Positions 36,008-46,778 of a stretch of DNA of 64,000 nt are shown one piece after another; the first letter of the stretch is position 1; every line of letters starts with the position of its first letter. The notes under the pieces were generated by a model. That model ran no database searches, was not told the origin of the DNA, and saw only the letters and a list, made by a program, of their open reading frames with translations. Location of the stretch: positions 58,258,570-58,322,569 of the forward strand of contig NC_084667.1 of the NCBI RefSeq assembly GCF_028389875.1. The letters are read 5' to 3'. The stretch comes from Rhea pennata (Eukaryota; Chordata; Aves; Rheiformes; Rheidae). Position numbers and translations under genes: made by a program.

Positions 36008-39000
36008 CTAAAATGGATTGAAAAACCAAGCACACCAATCATAACAGATCAGCAGTTCCCTAAACAGTAAATTGTATTTCTGTTATGTTAGCCATTTAAA
36101 AACTCTATTTGATATACAAGCTCTTCCCCATATTTTTAAAAAGTCAGACACCTTGTTTTTTTGCAGCATTAAGAATGTCTGCAGACTGAAATATAAAATG
36201 CTAACCATTTCCTCCATCTTTTGGACATATTTTAAAACATTTCTGGGTTTGATATAAACTCTCCCTTAATTCTAAAAATAAGCAGTGGTACTGGGTCTCA
36301 GAATCTGCCGTAAAATTAGCAGCTACTACAGCTATTCTTTTAAATAACTGAAATCTTAAGTCTTAAAATTATGTAACACTATTTTGAAAAATAAACCTTA
36401 TATTTTAGAGACACCAATAATTATAGCTCATCTAAAGGCTGTCCTCACATGCTGTCGTGCACTTTAGTAATGCATGATCACCAGTAAATGCTATCAATAG
36501 AGTGAAGAATAATGGTAAAACCAAATAAAACAGCAGATCAAAACTGAAGAGCCCAATACAAAAAAACAATATTGTTACTAGTTTTACGAGTTATACTGGT
36601 AGGAGCTTTTAAACATATTTATATAATGATCTCCTTAATTATCTCACTTTCTAAAAAACAACCAAACAAATTATTTCTAATGAGAGATTGATCTTGTGTT
36701 TCTAACTTAGAACTACTACTGTTACTACAGGACAAATTAATCATTCAAGGAGTACAAAGCATCACTAAATGATTCCGTCACAAAGGGTGTTTTCATAGCT
36801 GTTGTCTTTATCATGGTCACCCTTTTAAGTGAGCAGAAACCAATGCACACAATTCCTGCTAACTTACGGCAGTAAAGTAAGGAGCAGGGTTGCATAAAAG
36901 AATGAGTTCCACGTCACCAAAGCTCCAGCTGGTCTGCATGCAATCAGGCTTCTCTTGAATTCAAACAGTTTTAAAATTGCACTAATACCGATTGGGAGGC
37001 AGACAGACTGGAAATCTGGCAACTTTTTGTCATTCCTAAATTTCTGGAAGAACAAAAGGGCCTGTTTCTTGCCATCAAGTGAATCCTAACAGTAGACAGT
37101 AACTGAACGCTTCTTTACGTGTCTTGACTGACATTGTGATCAGAGGTCTTTTTCTTTGACTGCCTGACAATTAACTGAGGTGTAAGTTGCTTTTTGCATC
37201 TAAGGATATAATTTCAATGTCAAGCAACAAGGTAGTTTGTAGAATACAGCATAATACTACCACGTTGCAAATACGTCTCTCTTTTTCACAAAGTCCATGG
37301 CTGGTACACACTGGACACTGTAAGTTACTGACAAGCTTAGTTTTAACCGGATCGGGCTTTGTAACTACCGCTGTAATTGCTGTGTGTCAGAAAATGCCCT
37401 GCAATTCATAGAAGCAGCAGTAACTCCAAGCCAAGTGACACACTCATGTGTTTATTGATTAGTTAATTATAAAATACACAGATTCATTCATTTTCTCCCT
37501 CACCCACAGATACACAGACACACACAGAGATACCCAAATAAAAGGGTTTATTTTTTAGTCCTCCTAAGTTAGATTACATGAATGACATAATGCATTTATC
37601 TAAGATGATCGATATTCTACTTACAGAAGTATGGTGTGGGCCATGTGTGAAATAGGGGTGCTGTGCAACTCCCAGCTCCATGGTGGAATGTTTCCAAGTC
37701 ACAAATTCCTTTAGCAGTCAAAGAGAGCTTTTCCATTTTGAGTTGGATTTTTGTCTGATAATGATGCACATGTAATGTTAATGAGCATCTCAGGAACAAT
37801 AGGCTACTATAATCTTAAAATTTTTTTTTAAAAAACACATTCTTTCTGAAGACCCTGTTTAGACACAACATTTCTAACTCACTTTAAAACTTCAGGCAGG
37901 GATCTGTGCTGGAATTCATACACTGATTTAATATGAGATACCCTAATTTTCCAAGCACTACAGATATGACTTACTGTTATTTCTTTCGCTTTCCCCATGC
38001 AGAAATACATTAAAGTTCTCTCTCATTTTTCCTCTCTGAGTTTTTCCTATAGCAGTTTATTACTGAGGAAAAGCATCAAACTTTCTATGAAATAACAGGT
38101 GTGGCACAAGCCCTGTAAGCATAAGCTTCTTAATGTTGCCATGCCAATATGACTTAAGTTTCATTTCAAAAGATCAGCTGCCGCTATAGAAAGCAGCTCA
38201 GGCTATGATTGAGAATATATCTAGGCTCAATTAGCAACTTGCTGTGAAAAGGAGGTCATCCTGTCCACTTCCTTCGTGTTCACCTGACTTTGAGCATCAT
38301 CTAAGGGGTCTAATATTTGGAAAAACAAAATGGTGCTTGAAGTATCTTTATGTCAAGAAGCTAAAATACAGATATTTATATAAATCCTTAAGCTAGTATA
38401 TGCTCATAAGAAATGAAAAATAAAATACGTCTGTAGTAGCTCTGTTCAGTATCCAATCTAACACAGGCTGCTTATACTCCTATTACTCAAAAGTAATGGA
38501 AAATTGCATCAACACACTTGCTAGGCTGAATATAACACTACCTCAAGAAAAAAAAAAACTTCAAATTGCTGGTACTTTTTCCCACAGAACAAAATTGGAG
38601 GAAAATCAAGCTGCTTTTCTGCTTATTCTAAGTACTGGACTAGTATCTTTTCTGTATAAAAACACTCAATGGAACATTACACCAATCATCTTTTTAACAA
38701 CCATCCACTATGGCTAAAGGCTGTAAAAGCTACTTTTAAATAAAATTATAGATTACAATAACAAGCAAAAGAAATTTGTTTATGCCAGCCTGACAGGTGA
38801 CATTAATTCCTGACAATATATCCAGAAAAGAGGAGGTAGCATAATAATTTTCTTACTCTGTCCCTTAGAGAAGTGGAAGCTATAGTATGGGAAATACAGC
38901 TAGGCAGACTAAAAGTGAAATTGCATGATTTCTGACCAAACTAGCTGCAATAGATAGCAGATAAAACATTGTTCTGTGCTTTAACTTGTTTGTTTTGTTT

Positions 39001-41309
39001 TAAATGGAGGAAATATTCAGGATGAGAAAAAAGACAACAGTAGCAATTTTAGAATGGATTTTTACAGGACTCTGTTTCAGAAGATTGCATTATAAAGGGA
39101 TGAATAAATTCTAACCAGAAGACAGATGTAAAACCAACTTTTAAATTTACCAATCAAACAAATATATAGAGTACGCTGGACTTGCAATCATTCAGGTTGG
39201 AAGCCAAAGCTCTATGATCAAAAACCCCACTTTTCTGTTTATAATATTTTAGGTCATTTGCTTAACTTGTACTTGGAAAATACAGGTCAAAATTGCAAAA
39301 TGAATATTACCATATGCTTTAAGGTCTCAAGTAATTCTGCACAGCAGCTATCCAGCTCTTCATTGTACTTTGGAGATGGCTTTTCAGACTCTGTTGCACT
39401 GTTATCACATGCTATCTCTGATTTGTTATCTTGAAATCTACAACAGAAGCGTAAGGCAGTTCAAATCACTGCATATAGGTTTGCTCAGCTGCAGAGATTT
39501 AAAATCTATGTCATATGAACCTACAAAATCTCTCTCTCACAAGCTGTATGTGAGAATTCCTACACAGAAGTAGGTAAGCGACCTATCTAGTAACTGAGTG
39601 AGTAACTGAGTTGGTACCATAACCTTCAGAGGAATGCCGAATTACTCTACCTCAGAGCTCATGCTCAAAAGAAACATTTGCAGATTTTAAGATAACACTA
39701 CTCCCAACACTTTACCTTGCCTCTCTGTTGGAGGCTACAGAGAGAGGTTATAACCACAGAGACAGGTTATAAGATATGCCCAGGCCTCAGCCGGTCCACC
39801 ACAAACTCACCTTTGTTGTCAGTTTAAGTAAAAATACTTAACTATGAACTGAGAGTAGGTAAGGTGTAGGCATGTATCATACCCTGTCTTGCGGACTTTC
39901 ACACAGAGGCTGTAAACTTTGTCAGAGGGAGGAGACAGAGAGGGAAAGCAAGGTCTGACACCTTTACAACAAAATACTACAGAGTTCGTCCGCCAGAACC
40001 CTGTCAGTTATAGGTTTTCCTTAAGGGCCTGAAGATAGTATCTCCACCAAAAGTATTACTTTTGTTAAATCTTCAGTGCTGTAACAACTTTTTGTCTACG
40101 TAAGTCATTGATTCTTACTTGGAATCTGCTGAACTCTTGACCTCAGTGAGAACTGATAATATTGACTTCAGGGTAAATACATAGGAGAGTGAGTAACGGA
40201 ACTCATATGAGTAAAGATCATAGGATTAGATTCTAACTTGTACATTATGTATTTTAAATATCCATTATACCTAACTGTACATATATTAACATTTTTTATT
40301 GCAAATACTATTAGTTCATGAGATTATTTTAATCTTTATGAGACATTTAAATCTTATTTGAATGTAAATATTTTATGTAACTGAAAAGTGCAACTGCTTA
40401 GTTTGATCTAAGAGCTAGTTTATCCATTCTGACATAGTCTTTCCCTATCGCCAAAAAAAGCTTTCAAGTGAAAGTAGTGGACCAATTTCACAATAAAGGC
40501 AACCGCTACCCTGTCTTTATTGTATGTACCATCGGCATACTTACTGCTCACTGATTTTCATGTTGACAATTTTGTTTGCTATAGTAAATCCAGTATCGTT
40601 CAGTCTCTCCCATTTCATCATTAAATTATGCCAGTCCGCTGCATTATCTTTAATCTTTCTTGCACTGACAGATAAGACAGGTCTTCTTGGAGTACCATCA
40701 GCAGGACTCTTTGCTATGTAAGACAACACAGAAAATTCAAGCTTTTTAAAAGATACAGCAATAAATCGGCACGCTGTTGGACAGTGGTATATGTCTGAAT
40801 GTTTGCTTTACTGCATCCTGATTGAAGTGAAAATGAACTTACATGAATTTAACTACCTTTAATCACGGAATCGAATTCCTCATCTCTTAACCTTGTTACT
40901 CTTTACAAGGAAATCACACCGTCCGAAACCACGCGTGTTCTGTGATGTGCTATCACTACACGGAGAGCAGCGGCTTTGCAGCACTCCTCGCTCCGCCGGT
41001 CTCCTGCCCACGCACCGTCAAGGCCATTTCTGGCTTTTAAGCCAAACGCTGCCGCCCCGCGGGACGAGCAGAAATCACGGTGGCGACTCCTCTCCTCTCC
41101 TCTCCCCAGCCCGCGCTCCGCGACAGCCCAGGCCGGTCCCCCTCAGCGGACATCTTGTCGCTGGCTCAGGAGGCGCCGGGGCCCGCCGCCGCCGCCGCGT
41201 AACCTCCCCCCGCCCCCGCGGGCCGCAGCCTCGGCCCGGCGCTCCCGGGGGCTCGGCGGGAGGCAGCCGAGGCGCCCGCGGGCCCGCGGCCGCGCCACTC
41301 ACCGGCCAT
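35805..41309 (-). CDS. CINP: CINP, CDK2-interacting protein, complete
   Basis: CINP binds CDK2 and ATRIP in the replication-checkpoint pathway, and has been reported in the SPATA5/SPATA5L1 (55LCC) AAA-ATPase complex acting in ribosome maturation. Coding exons, transcript order: 41303-41309, 40545-40713, 39311-39437, 37625-37754, 35805-36007; 636 nt including stop, 211 aa, against 212 for human as I recall. All phases close. Diagnostic blocks: RPVLSVSARKIKDNAADWHN near the N-terminus, TKIQLKMEKL, PLFHTWPTP, and the C-terminal SKLLLEAMLLETGHRQC. A Glu/Leu-rich helical stretch in exons 3-4 probably forms a coiled coil. Exon 3 is the least conserved part. It shares a divergent CpG promoter with TECPR2. 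Confidence 0.95.
37625..37754 (-). CDS. CINP: CINP coding exon 4
   Basis: 130 nt between ATTATCAG and ACTTCT|GTAAGT. It encodes TKIQLKMEKLSLTAKGICDL and ends in LFHTWPTPYF, close to human CINP. Confidence 0.93.
39311..39437 (-). CDS. CINP: CINP coding exon 3
   Basis: 127 nt between CTTCTGTTGTAG and CATATG|GTAATA. It encodes FQDNKSEIACDNSATESEKP and then KYNEELDSCCAELLETLKHM. Only the YNEEL block matches human closely, but both phases agree with the neighbouring exons. Confidence 0.85.
39737..39773. repeat. Two-copy 19-bp tandem duplication
   Basis: ACAGAGAGAGGTTATAACC is followed by ACAGAGACAGGTTATAAG in a CINP intron. A simple local duplication. Confidence 0.6.
40545..40713 (-). CDS. CINP: CINP coding exon 2
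   Basis: 169 nt between acceptor TCTTACATAG and donor GTAAGT. It encodes KSPADGTPRRPVLSVSARKI and continues through ADWHNLMMKWERLND. A GTGAGC eight bases before the chosen donor would break the frame and is rejected. Confidence 0.93.
41303..41309 (-). CDS. CINP: CINP coding exon 1 (start codon; 7 nt of coding)
   Basis: ATGGCCG is followed by donor GTGAGT and joins in phase to exon 2 to give MAAKSPADGTPRRPVLS. The ATG lies in a strong Kozak setting (GCCGCCATGG). Confidence 0.85.
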
Positions 41310-41429
41310 GGCGGCGCCGCCCGCGCCCGCGCCGCGCGCGCTCACGTCCGGCCCCGCCCCGCGGCCGGCCCCGCCCCGCCGAGCGGCGCAGGCAGCCGGG
41401 GCCGCCGCAGGGCCTGGCTGACGCCGCGC

Positions 41430-41478
41430 TCCGCTCGCTCCTTCCCCGCAGCCATGGCCGCGCCGCGCCCCTGACGAG
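41430..41478 (+). other. TECPR2: TECPR2 exon 1, non-coding (5' end not resolved)
   Basis: A strong donor GAG|GTGAGT at 41478/41479 faces away from CINP inside the shared CpG island. The next acceptor leading to the TECPR2 start is at 46493. The listed left boundary is a guess. A six-codon upstream ORF lies inside. Confidence 0.5.
41454..41474 (+). CDS. Upstream ORF in TECPR2 exon 1 (MAAPRP)
   Basis: ATG in strong context (GCAGCCATGG), six codons and TGA, all ahead of the donor at 41478. If exon 1 starts upstream, ribosomes would meet this ORF first and would have to reinitiate or scan past. A regulatory role is inferred. Confidence 0.4.
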   Translation: MAAPRP

Positions 41479-43144
41479 GTGAGTGGAGCCGCGGCCGCGA
41501 CCCTGCCCGCCCCCAGCACGGCCCTGCCGGCGCCGCGGCGAGGCGGCTCCGCCTGCTGCGGCCGCGCCGGGGGCGCCTCCGCCGGGCCGGCCGCGGGCGG
41601 CCGGGTCCCTCCGCCCCTCCGGGCGCTTGCGGAGGCGGGGAGCGGGCCGGAGCGGCTGGCGCTGACGCGCGGCGGCCGCGGCCGTTGCGGGGCGCGAGCG
41701 GGGGCGCGCGCCGCCGCCGCGGGAAGGGCCGCGGTAACGGTCCCGCCCGCGCCGAGTAGCTTATTCCTGAGGTGAAACTTCCCGTTCCTGTGGCGTCGGT
41801 TGTGGCCAGGTACCGACGCGCTCAGAACTGGCGTCGCCCGGGTGCTGGTTTAAGACGAATCAATGTGAAGAGAGGAGCAAACCTAGAAATCTGAGTTTCC
41901 GACCCCCGGTAGTGGAAAACGTGCGTCCCGTGGGGGCTGCCCAAGGAGAGGTGCGCCCGGGCGCTGCCCCCGGAGCGTGCTGGACGGGAGCTCTCCGAGG
42001 GCTGCGCCGTGAAACCCGCCGTGAGCGTCGTGCCGAAGTGAGGCTGGAATTGCTTCCAGGAGGGCAGGCGCTGTAGGCTGTCTGCGCAGGGGCACCTCGG
42101 GGTATTCCTGTCTCCCTTGGAGTAGCTGCCACCGTCGAGGCGCTAGGATGCAAAAGTGTTGAAACGAAACCTTTGAAGCGTCTTCCAGAGTAAAGAAATG
42201 CCTCTTAAGGATGAAGGTTTTTGTAGAGCATCTGGGTGTTCTGCAATCAGCGAGCAAAAAACCCAATTTCCTTTATTCTTTTTGCTTTACATACATGCAC
42301 GTGCAGTGACCCTAGCTTCTCCCTTTTCCAACCTTTCAGCCTCTAATCTGGGATTATTTTAACAGAAACTCTTCTGAGCCACAAATAAAACAATTTGCGA
42401 CTAGTCTGGAGCTATGTGCATGTTAATCAGGTAATCTCTACCTGTGGGTTAACTGATCTCTACCTGCTACCGGAGCAGGTGTGTGAAATCCCAGTTCTGC
42501 CTGCCTTTCTTTCAGGGAGGTGCTAACTCTGTTCTCCCTCTACTTGGCTATTGTTTTATATCAAGAACTTTGGAGGAATGTCTCAGCTGTCTTGCTGTTC
42601 TTTCAAAACTGGGCAACAGGCCTAAAACTTTGCCTTGCTGCTTGAAACACTGCTAACAGATATGGCAGTCAGATAGCTAAAAATATAAATTATGTCAGAA
42701 AACATAACTACTTTTTTTTTTTGAGTTTACAGAGTCTAGCTGAGATGAGAGAGCACCATGTTAAACGGAGGTCATACCTAATGAATTTTAGTGTACTCTG
42801 AAGAGCTTACATTTAATTTGGTATATCAAAGAAATAATTAAAAAAAAGAGCTGCTGTTCCTCTTGTACAGAGAGGAAGTTTGGGCTCAGAGAAAAGCAGT
42901 GACAACTTCAGCCTCATATAATGAATCTGTAGCATACCCTGAAACTGAATCTTTATCTACTAAGTACTTGTTTAACCGCAGGATTATCTTTCACATTAGT
43001 TAGCTCTGGTAGCCAACCTTGAGCCCTATTCCTGTTTCTGAGACTAGAGAAAAGAAAAACATTTTTTTGCTTTTCTATGTATTATCTTTTAATGCAATAC
43101 TTTAAAGCTCATTGTGATCCTTGTGGGTTGAAAAGGACAGACCT

Positions 43145-43180
43145 CTTTTTTTCTGTTTTTTTTTTTTTTTTTTCCTTTTT
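43145..43180. repeat. T-rich run
   Basis: Mostly T, with an 18-base uninterrupted core, in TECPR2 intron 1. Confidence 0.85.
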
Positions 43181-45037
43181 TAATGTAGCATAAGATACTT
43201 TGTTCTATTTGATCCTCACTGCAGGAGATCTGATTAGCACAATCTGATTTACCCTATATGGCCTTTATGTCCTTCAGAATAACCAGTTGCTGACACAGTG
43301 AATGTGCAGGTCCAATTCCAAAATCTATCTGTGAAGATAGATTATATCCACTGATTGTGTTTAATTAATGAGGTCAGAAAAACAAATGAAAGTATAATCC
43401 TGAAACTGTTAAACAAGAGACCACATATCACACACAGATGTGATTAGGGAGATGTTGAAGATTCTAGACTCAAAAGCTGCAGAGAATCATTGCATTTGTA
43501 CAAAATCTCTGAGTATAAAGGCCACACAGTAATTCTGTAGTCCTTTATACATTTATTTTGCTCAGATAAAATGATTTCATTAGCAGTATTTTGAGTAAGT
43601 GATGATTTGAGATTTCAGTTGCACATTTTCACAGAAATAGTGCAAATGTTTTGTTAGTCTGTAAACCACCCAAAACAAAACTGATTTGTGTGACAAGAAA
43701 TTATAATTTATGAATACATTTTTGATTCTACAGGTTGAATGGATTATAGAGAAAAAGATTGATTTATTTTTTTAAACTTTGCCATCAGAGAAGATTAAAT
43801 AGGATGGTTTATAAATTGAAAGATGAGAACCCTAATCTGACAGCAATTAAAGAAGAATATTACATGACAAAAATAATTCTTCTCAATGTTTTCCATGAAA
43901 AAAAAAAAGTCATCAGGAAATTTCTGATGTTAATTAGATGTAAATTAAAAAAAAATCGGGTTGCAGGTCTAGTTGTTGCACAGGAAGGAAGAATAGTCTT
44001 TTTCTGGGTAATAGTTTTCCATAATTCTATAGTTTGTAATAAATTATTATGTTTTTAATAGCTGTAGTTGAGCTGTAAAGATAAACGAAGGAAGCTAAGA
44101 CAATGGATTCTGAGGACTGCAAGATCCTTAGACAACTGGAAAGTGGGAGATAGTTCCAACTACGAGAGTAGCTTTGGATGATGATAGATGTGAATTATAG
44201 GAGTGACAAAGTGGAGTTAAAAAACAAAATGTGAAATTCATGAGGACTTAGCTAGGGAGTGGTGGCAGTTGAGACCTAGACAGAAAAAGACTTGTATGCA
44301 TGAAATTTAGGACAAAGACTGTATTTTGGTGAGAAAAGACCAACAGCCAGTACAATTATTAAGCTGGCAAAGCAGCATGTTTAGAACAGCAAACAAGTCT
44401 TCAGCAGTGGTTTGAGGGTTTTTTTGTGTGTTTGTTTTAAATTTAATCAACTGTAGATTGAAGGTGGTAAATGCAAAATGAAAGGATAGGAGTCCTAAAA
44501 TGCAGAATAGGAAAGAGATGGTGTGTGCAAATATTGTAAAGGAAAGGTAAATCACTTTGTTTATTTGGTAACTCAGTAAACAACTCTTTTAGGAACTCTT
44601 CATTCAAAACCACCTGGGACACATTAGTCAGCTAACCCTAATGGTGTTTTTATGAAATAGATGGCATGACAGCTGGTAAATTCTGGAGGAGAGTAGTATT
44701 CTTATGTCTAAGCTCTAGCAAGCAGTAAAATTTATCACAACAATTGAGATAATGTAATAACTGCTGTCAGCTTCTTCACTGGTTGTTTCTGTGACACAGC
44801 TAAAATATGGATCCAGTAACCAATCTTTATTCCTGCTGTCTTGTTTAACACGGGCCTGAATGGGTAGTGTCATGCAAGTAATCCTTTTGGATTTAGTGGA
44901 ATCGTATGTTGACAGCAGGTGTTGTGGGGCCCAAAAACAGCATGCTGAATCCTCTTGCCCAATAAATGAAATAGCAATTTTGAAATTGAAGCAGCAGAGC
45001 TTCCACAGTAATGGAGATATATCAAACTAATGTGTGT

Positions 45038-45052
45038 ATGCATGCATGCATG
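45038..45052. repeat. (ATGC)n short repeat
   Basis: Nearly four ATGC units, self-complementary, in TECPR2 intron 1. Confidence 0.7.
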
Positions 45053-46501
45053 GATACATAGTAATTTATTTGAGATATCACCATAAGCAATTTGTGAAGC
45101 TGATGAACATACACTGTTTTCTATCCTTGGAGAAATACAAAAGTAGGCACGATAGCACATATCACACAAATTACAGTAGGAATTCTTTACAAATAATTTT
45201 GAATGTGTACAAGTGTTCCCAACTAAATTTGGTATATTTCTGTTTTTTCTTTCTTTAGGTAAGTTAGCTCTTGCTGAAGCTTAACAGAATCTTGAATGTC
45301 ACACATTTGAACAAGCATAGGAAACTTTCTTTCCAGAAATTTGGAATCCTTGTCTTAGAAAACTGCAGCTGTTTTTGGCAGATTCTAAACCATTCTGTTA
45401 ATCAGACTAGCTCGTGGCAAACAAAAATTCCAAAAGTGGAGATTTCTTTTTTTTTCTCCATGTTCTAAAGTGATTCATGAGGAGAACAGGTACTGCTGCA
45501 AAATGTTTTTGTCAATATTGTCATCCTGTGATGAGAAAAAATAATTAATATTTTGAAATATTTTATGTACCTCAAAATAATATCAGATTTTTCTGAAGCT
45601 GCCAATACCATTGTTACTACAGTGAGCTCCAGCAGTACCTTTTCCTGAAGAGGGCAAATACAACAAACGTTTATTTCCTTTCTTCTTAGAAAGATACCAA
45701 AATTTTCCCATATGTATGCATTCAGTGTTACTCGTCATCATGAAGTCATTCACTTGACCATAACAGGAAATGCAGCCATATAGTGGGGGTTCTTTTTGCC
45801 TTTTTCTTTTAGTGTTTGTTCACTGTCTTTCTAAATTAAATTGCTGTATGGATATCTTTGTGTCTGTCACACTCGGAATTCTCTCATTTTTGTATTCTCT
45901 TTCCACGCTATTTTTACTATCTGATTACCTAGTAGTTGTAGATCTAACTATATTGTTTTCCAGTCATGTTTTCCTTGGGGCAGAGTTAGACTCCCATTAA
46001 GGATTTGAGTGTAAATATTAGTTTGATGCTTTGATCCATTGTGCTGTCTTACACAGTGAACGTCCTATGCTCATACTACTCTTGATGTAAACTGAAGATT
46101 CAGCACTGGAAGGTTTGAGGCTAGAGTTTGTAGACGATAAAGAAATGGACTGCATGGATTGTTTAGTGCCAGGCAGTGGCTGTACAGTTCCTCCAGTAGC
46201 TAAATGAGAAACAATGCACTTGAACTCAACTTAGAAAAGCTCAAAACTGCAATTCAAAATTCTTATTCCATATTTAGTGGTTACCAACCACCTGTAGATG
46301 TGTTTGCACCTAAGAATTAATTTTGCTCGTATTTGCAGAACAACTTACATTCTCTAGAAGAATTTAACTTGTTTTATTCTTCCTGATAAACAAAAAAGTC
46401 AGTCTCTGCATACGTACTTGCTAAAGGGTAGCTATTCAGTTAACTGTTTACCCTTTACAAAGAAGTTAATGAACTTTTGATTTTATCTTTCAGATTTCCT
46501 T

Positions 46502-46524
46502 ATGTGGTGAAATAAATGTGTTGA
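46502..46524 (+). promoter_or_regulatory. Two minimal upstream ORFs in the TECPR2 leader
   Basis: ATG TGG TGA (46502-46510) and ATG TGT TGA (46516-46524) are two-codon ORFs in exon 2, which begins at 46494. They lie just before the main ATG at 46560. Short ORFs of this sort usually lower or tune translation. Confidence 0.55.
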
Positions 46525-46559
46525 TTTCAACCTTGAAAGTGGTGATACCAGTGCTTACT

Positions 46560-46778
46560 ATGGCATCAGTGGCTTCATCAGTTATATTTAAGGAGTTTTG
46601 TCCCTTATATTATCTTCTCAATGCCATTCCTACAAAGATCCAAAAAGGCTTCCGATCTATAGTGGTATACCTGACAGCGCTCGATACCAATGGGGACTAC
46701 ATTGCAGTGGGGAGCAGCATTGGAATGCTTTATCTCTACTGCAGGCATTTAAACCAGATGAAAAAATATAATTTTGAG
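46560..46778 (+). CDS. TECPR2: TECPR2 coding exon 2 (start codon)
   Basis: The exon starts at 46494 after TATCTTTCAG; coding starts at 46560 (ACTATGG). 73 codons, phase 0, donor GAG|GTAAAT. It encodes [20 protein letters not shown] and the first WD blade, near-identical to human. The frame is open a little further upstream but without an ATG. Confidence 0.95.

Larger units (their letters stand above)
41040..41770. promoter_or_regulatory. Divergent CpG-island promoter of CINP and TECPR2
   Basis: GC- and CpG-rich DNA lies between and over the head-to-head starts of CINP (ATG at 41309, leftward) and TECPR2 (exon 1 donor at 41478/41479, rightward). Fewer than 200 bp separate the CINP ATG from TECPR2 exon 1. 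GC boxes cluster around 41349-41385. No TATA box is seen. Confidence 0.8.
41485..46490 (+). other. TECPR2 intron 1; no gene seen
   Basis: The CpG island fades by about 42150. The rest is AT-rich with a poly-T run (43145-43180) and an ATGC repeat (45038-45052). Short frames, such as one at 43759-44058, have no splice or protein support. Confidence 0.5.

Noticed and set aside
40893-41775. Arg/Pro-rich frames on both strands around the CINP/TECPR2 promoter
   Set aside because: GC-rich shadows; only the 7-nt CINP exon and a short TECPR2 uORF are supported by start and splice signals.
43759-44058. 99-codon plus-strand frame in TECPR2 intron 1
   Set aside because: Lys-rich AT-driven frame with no splice partners in phase with TECPR2 and no known match.
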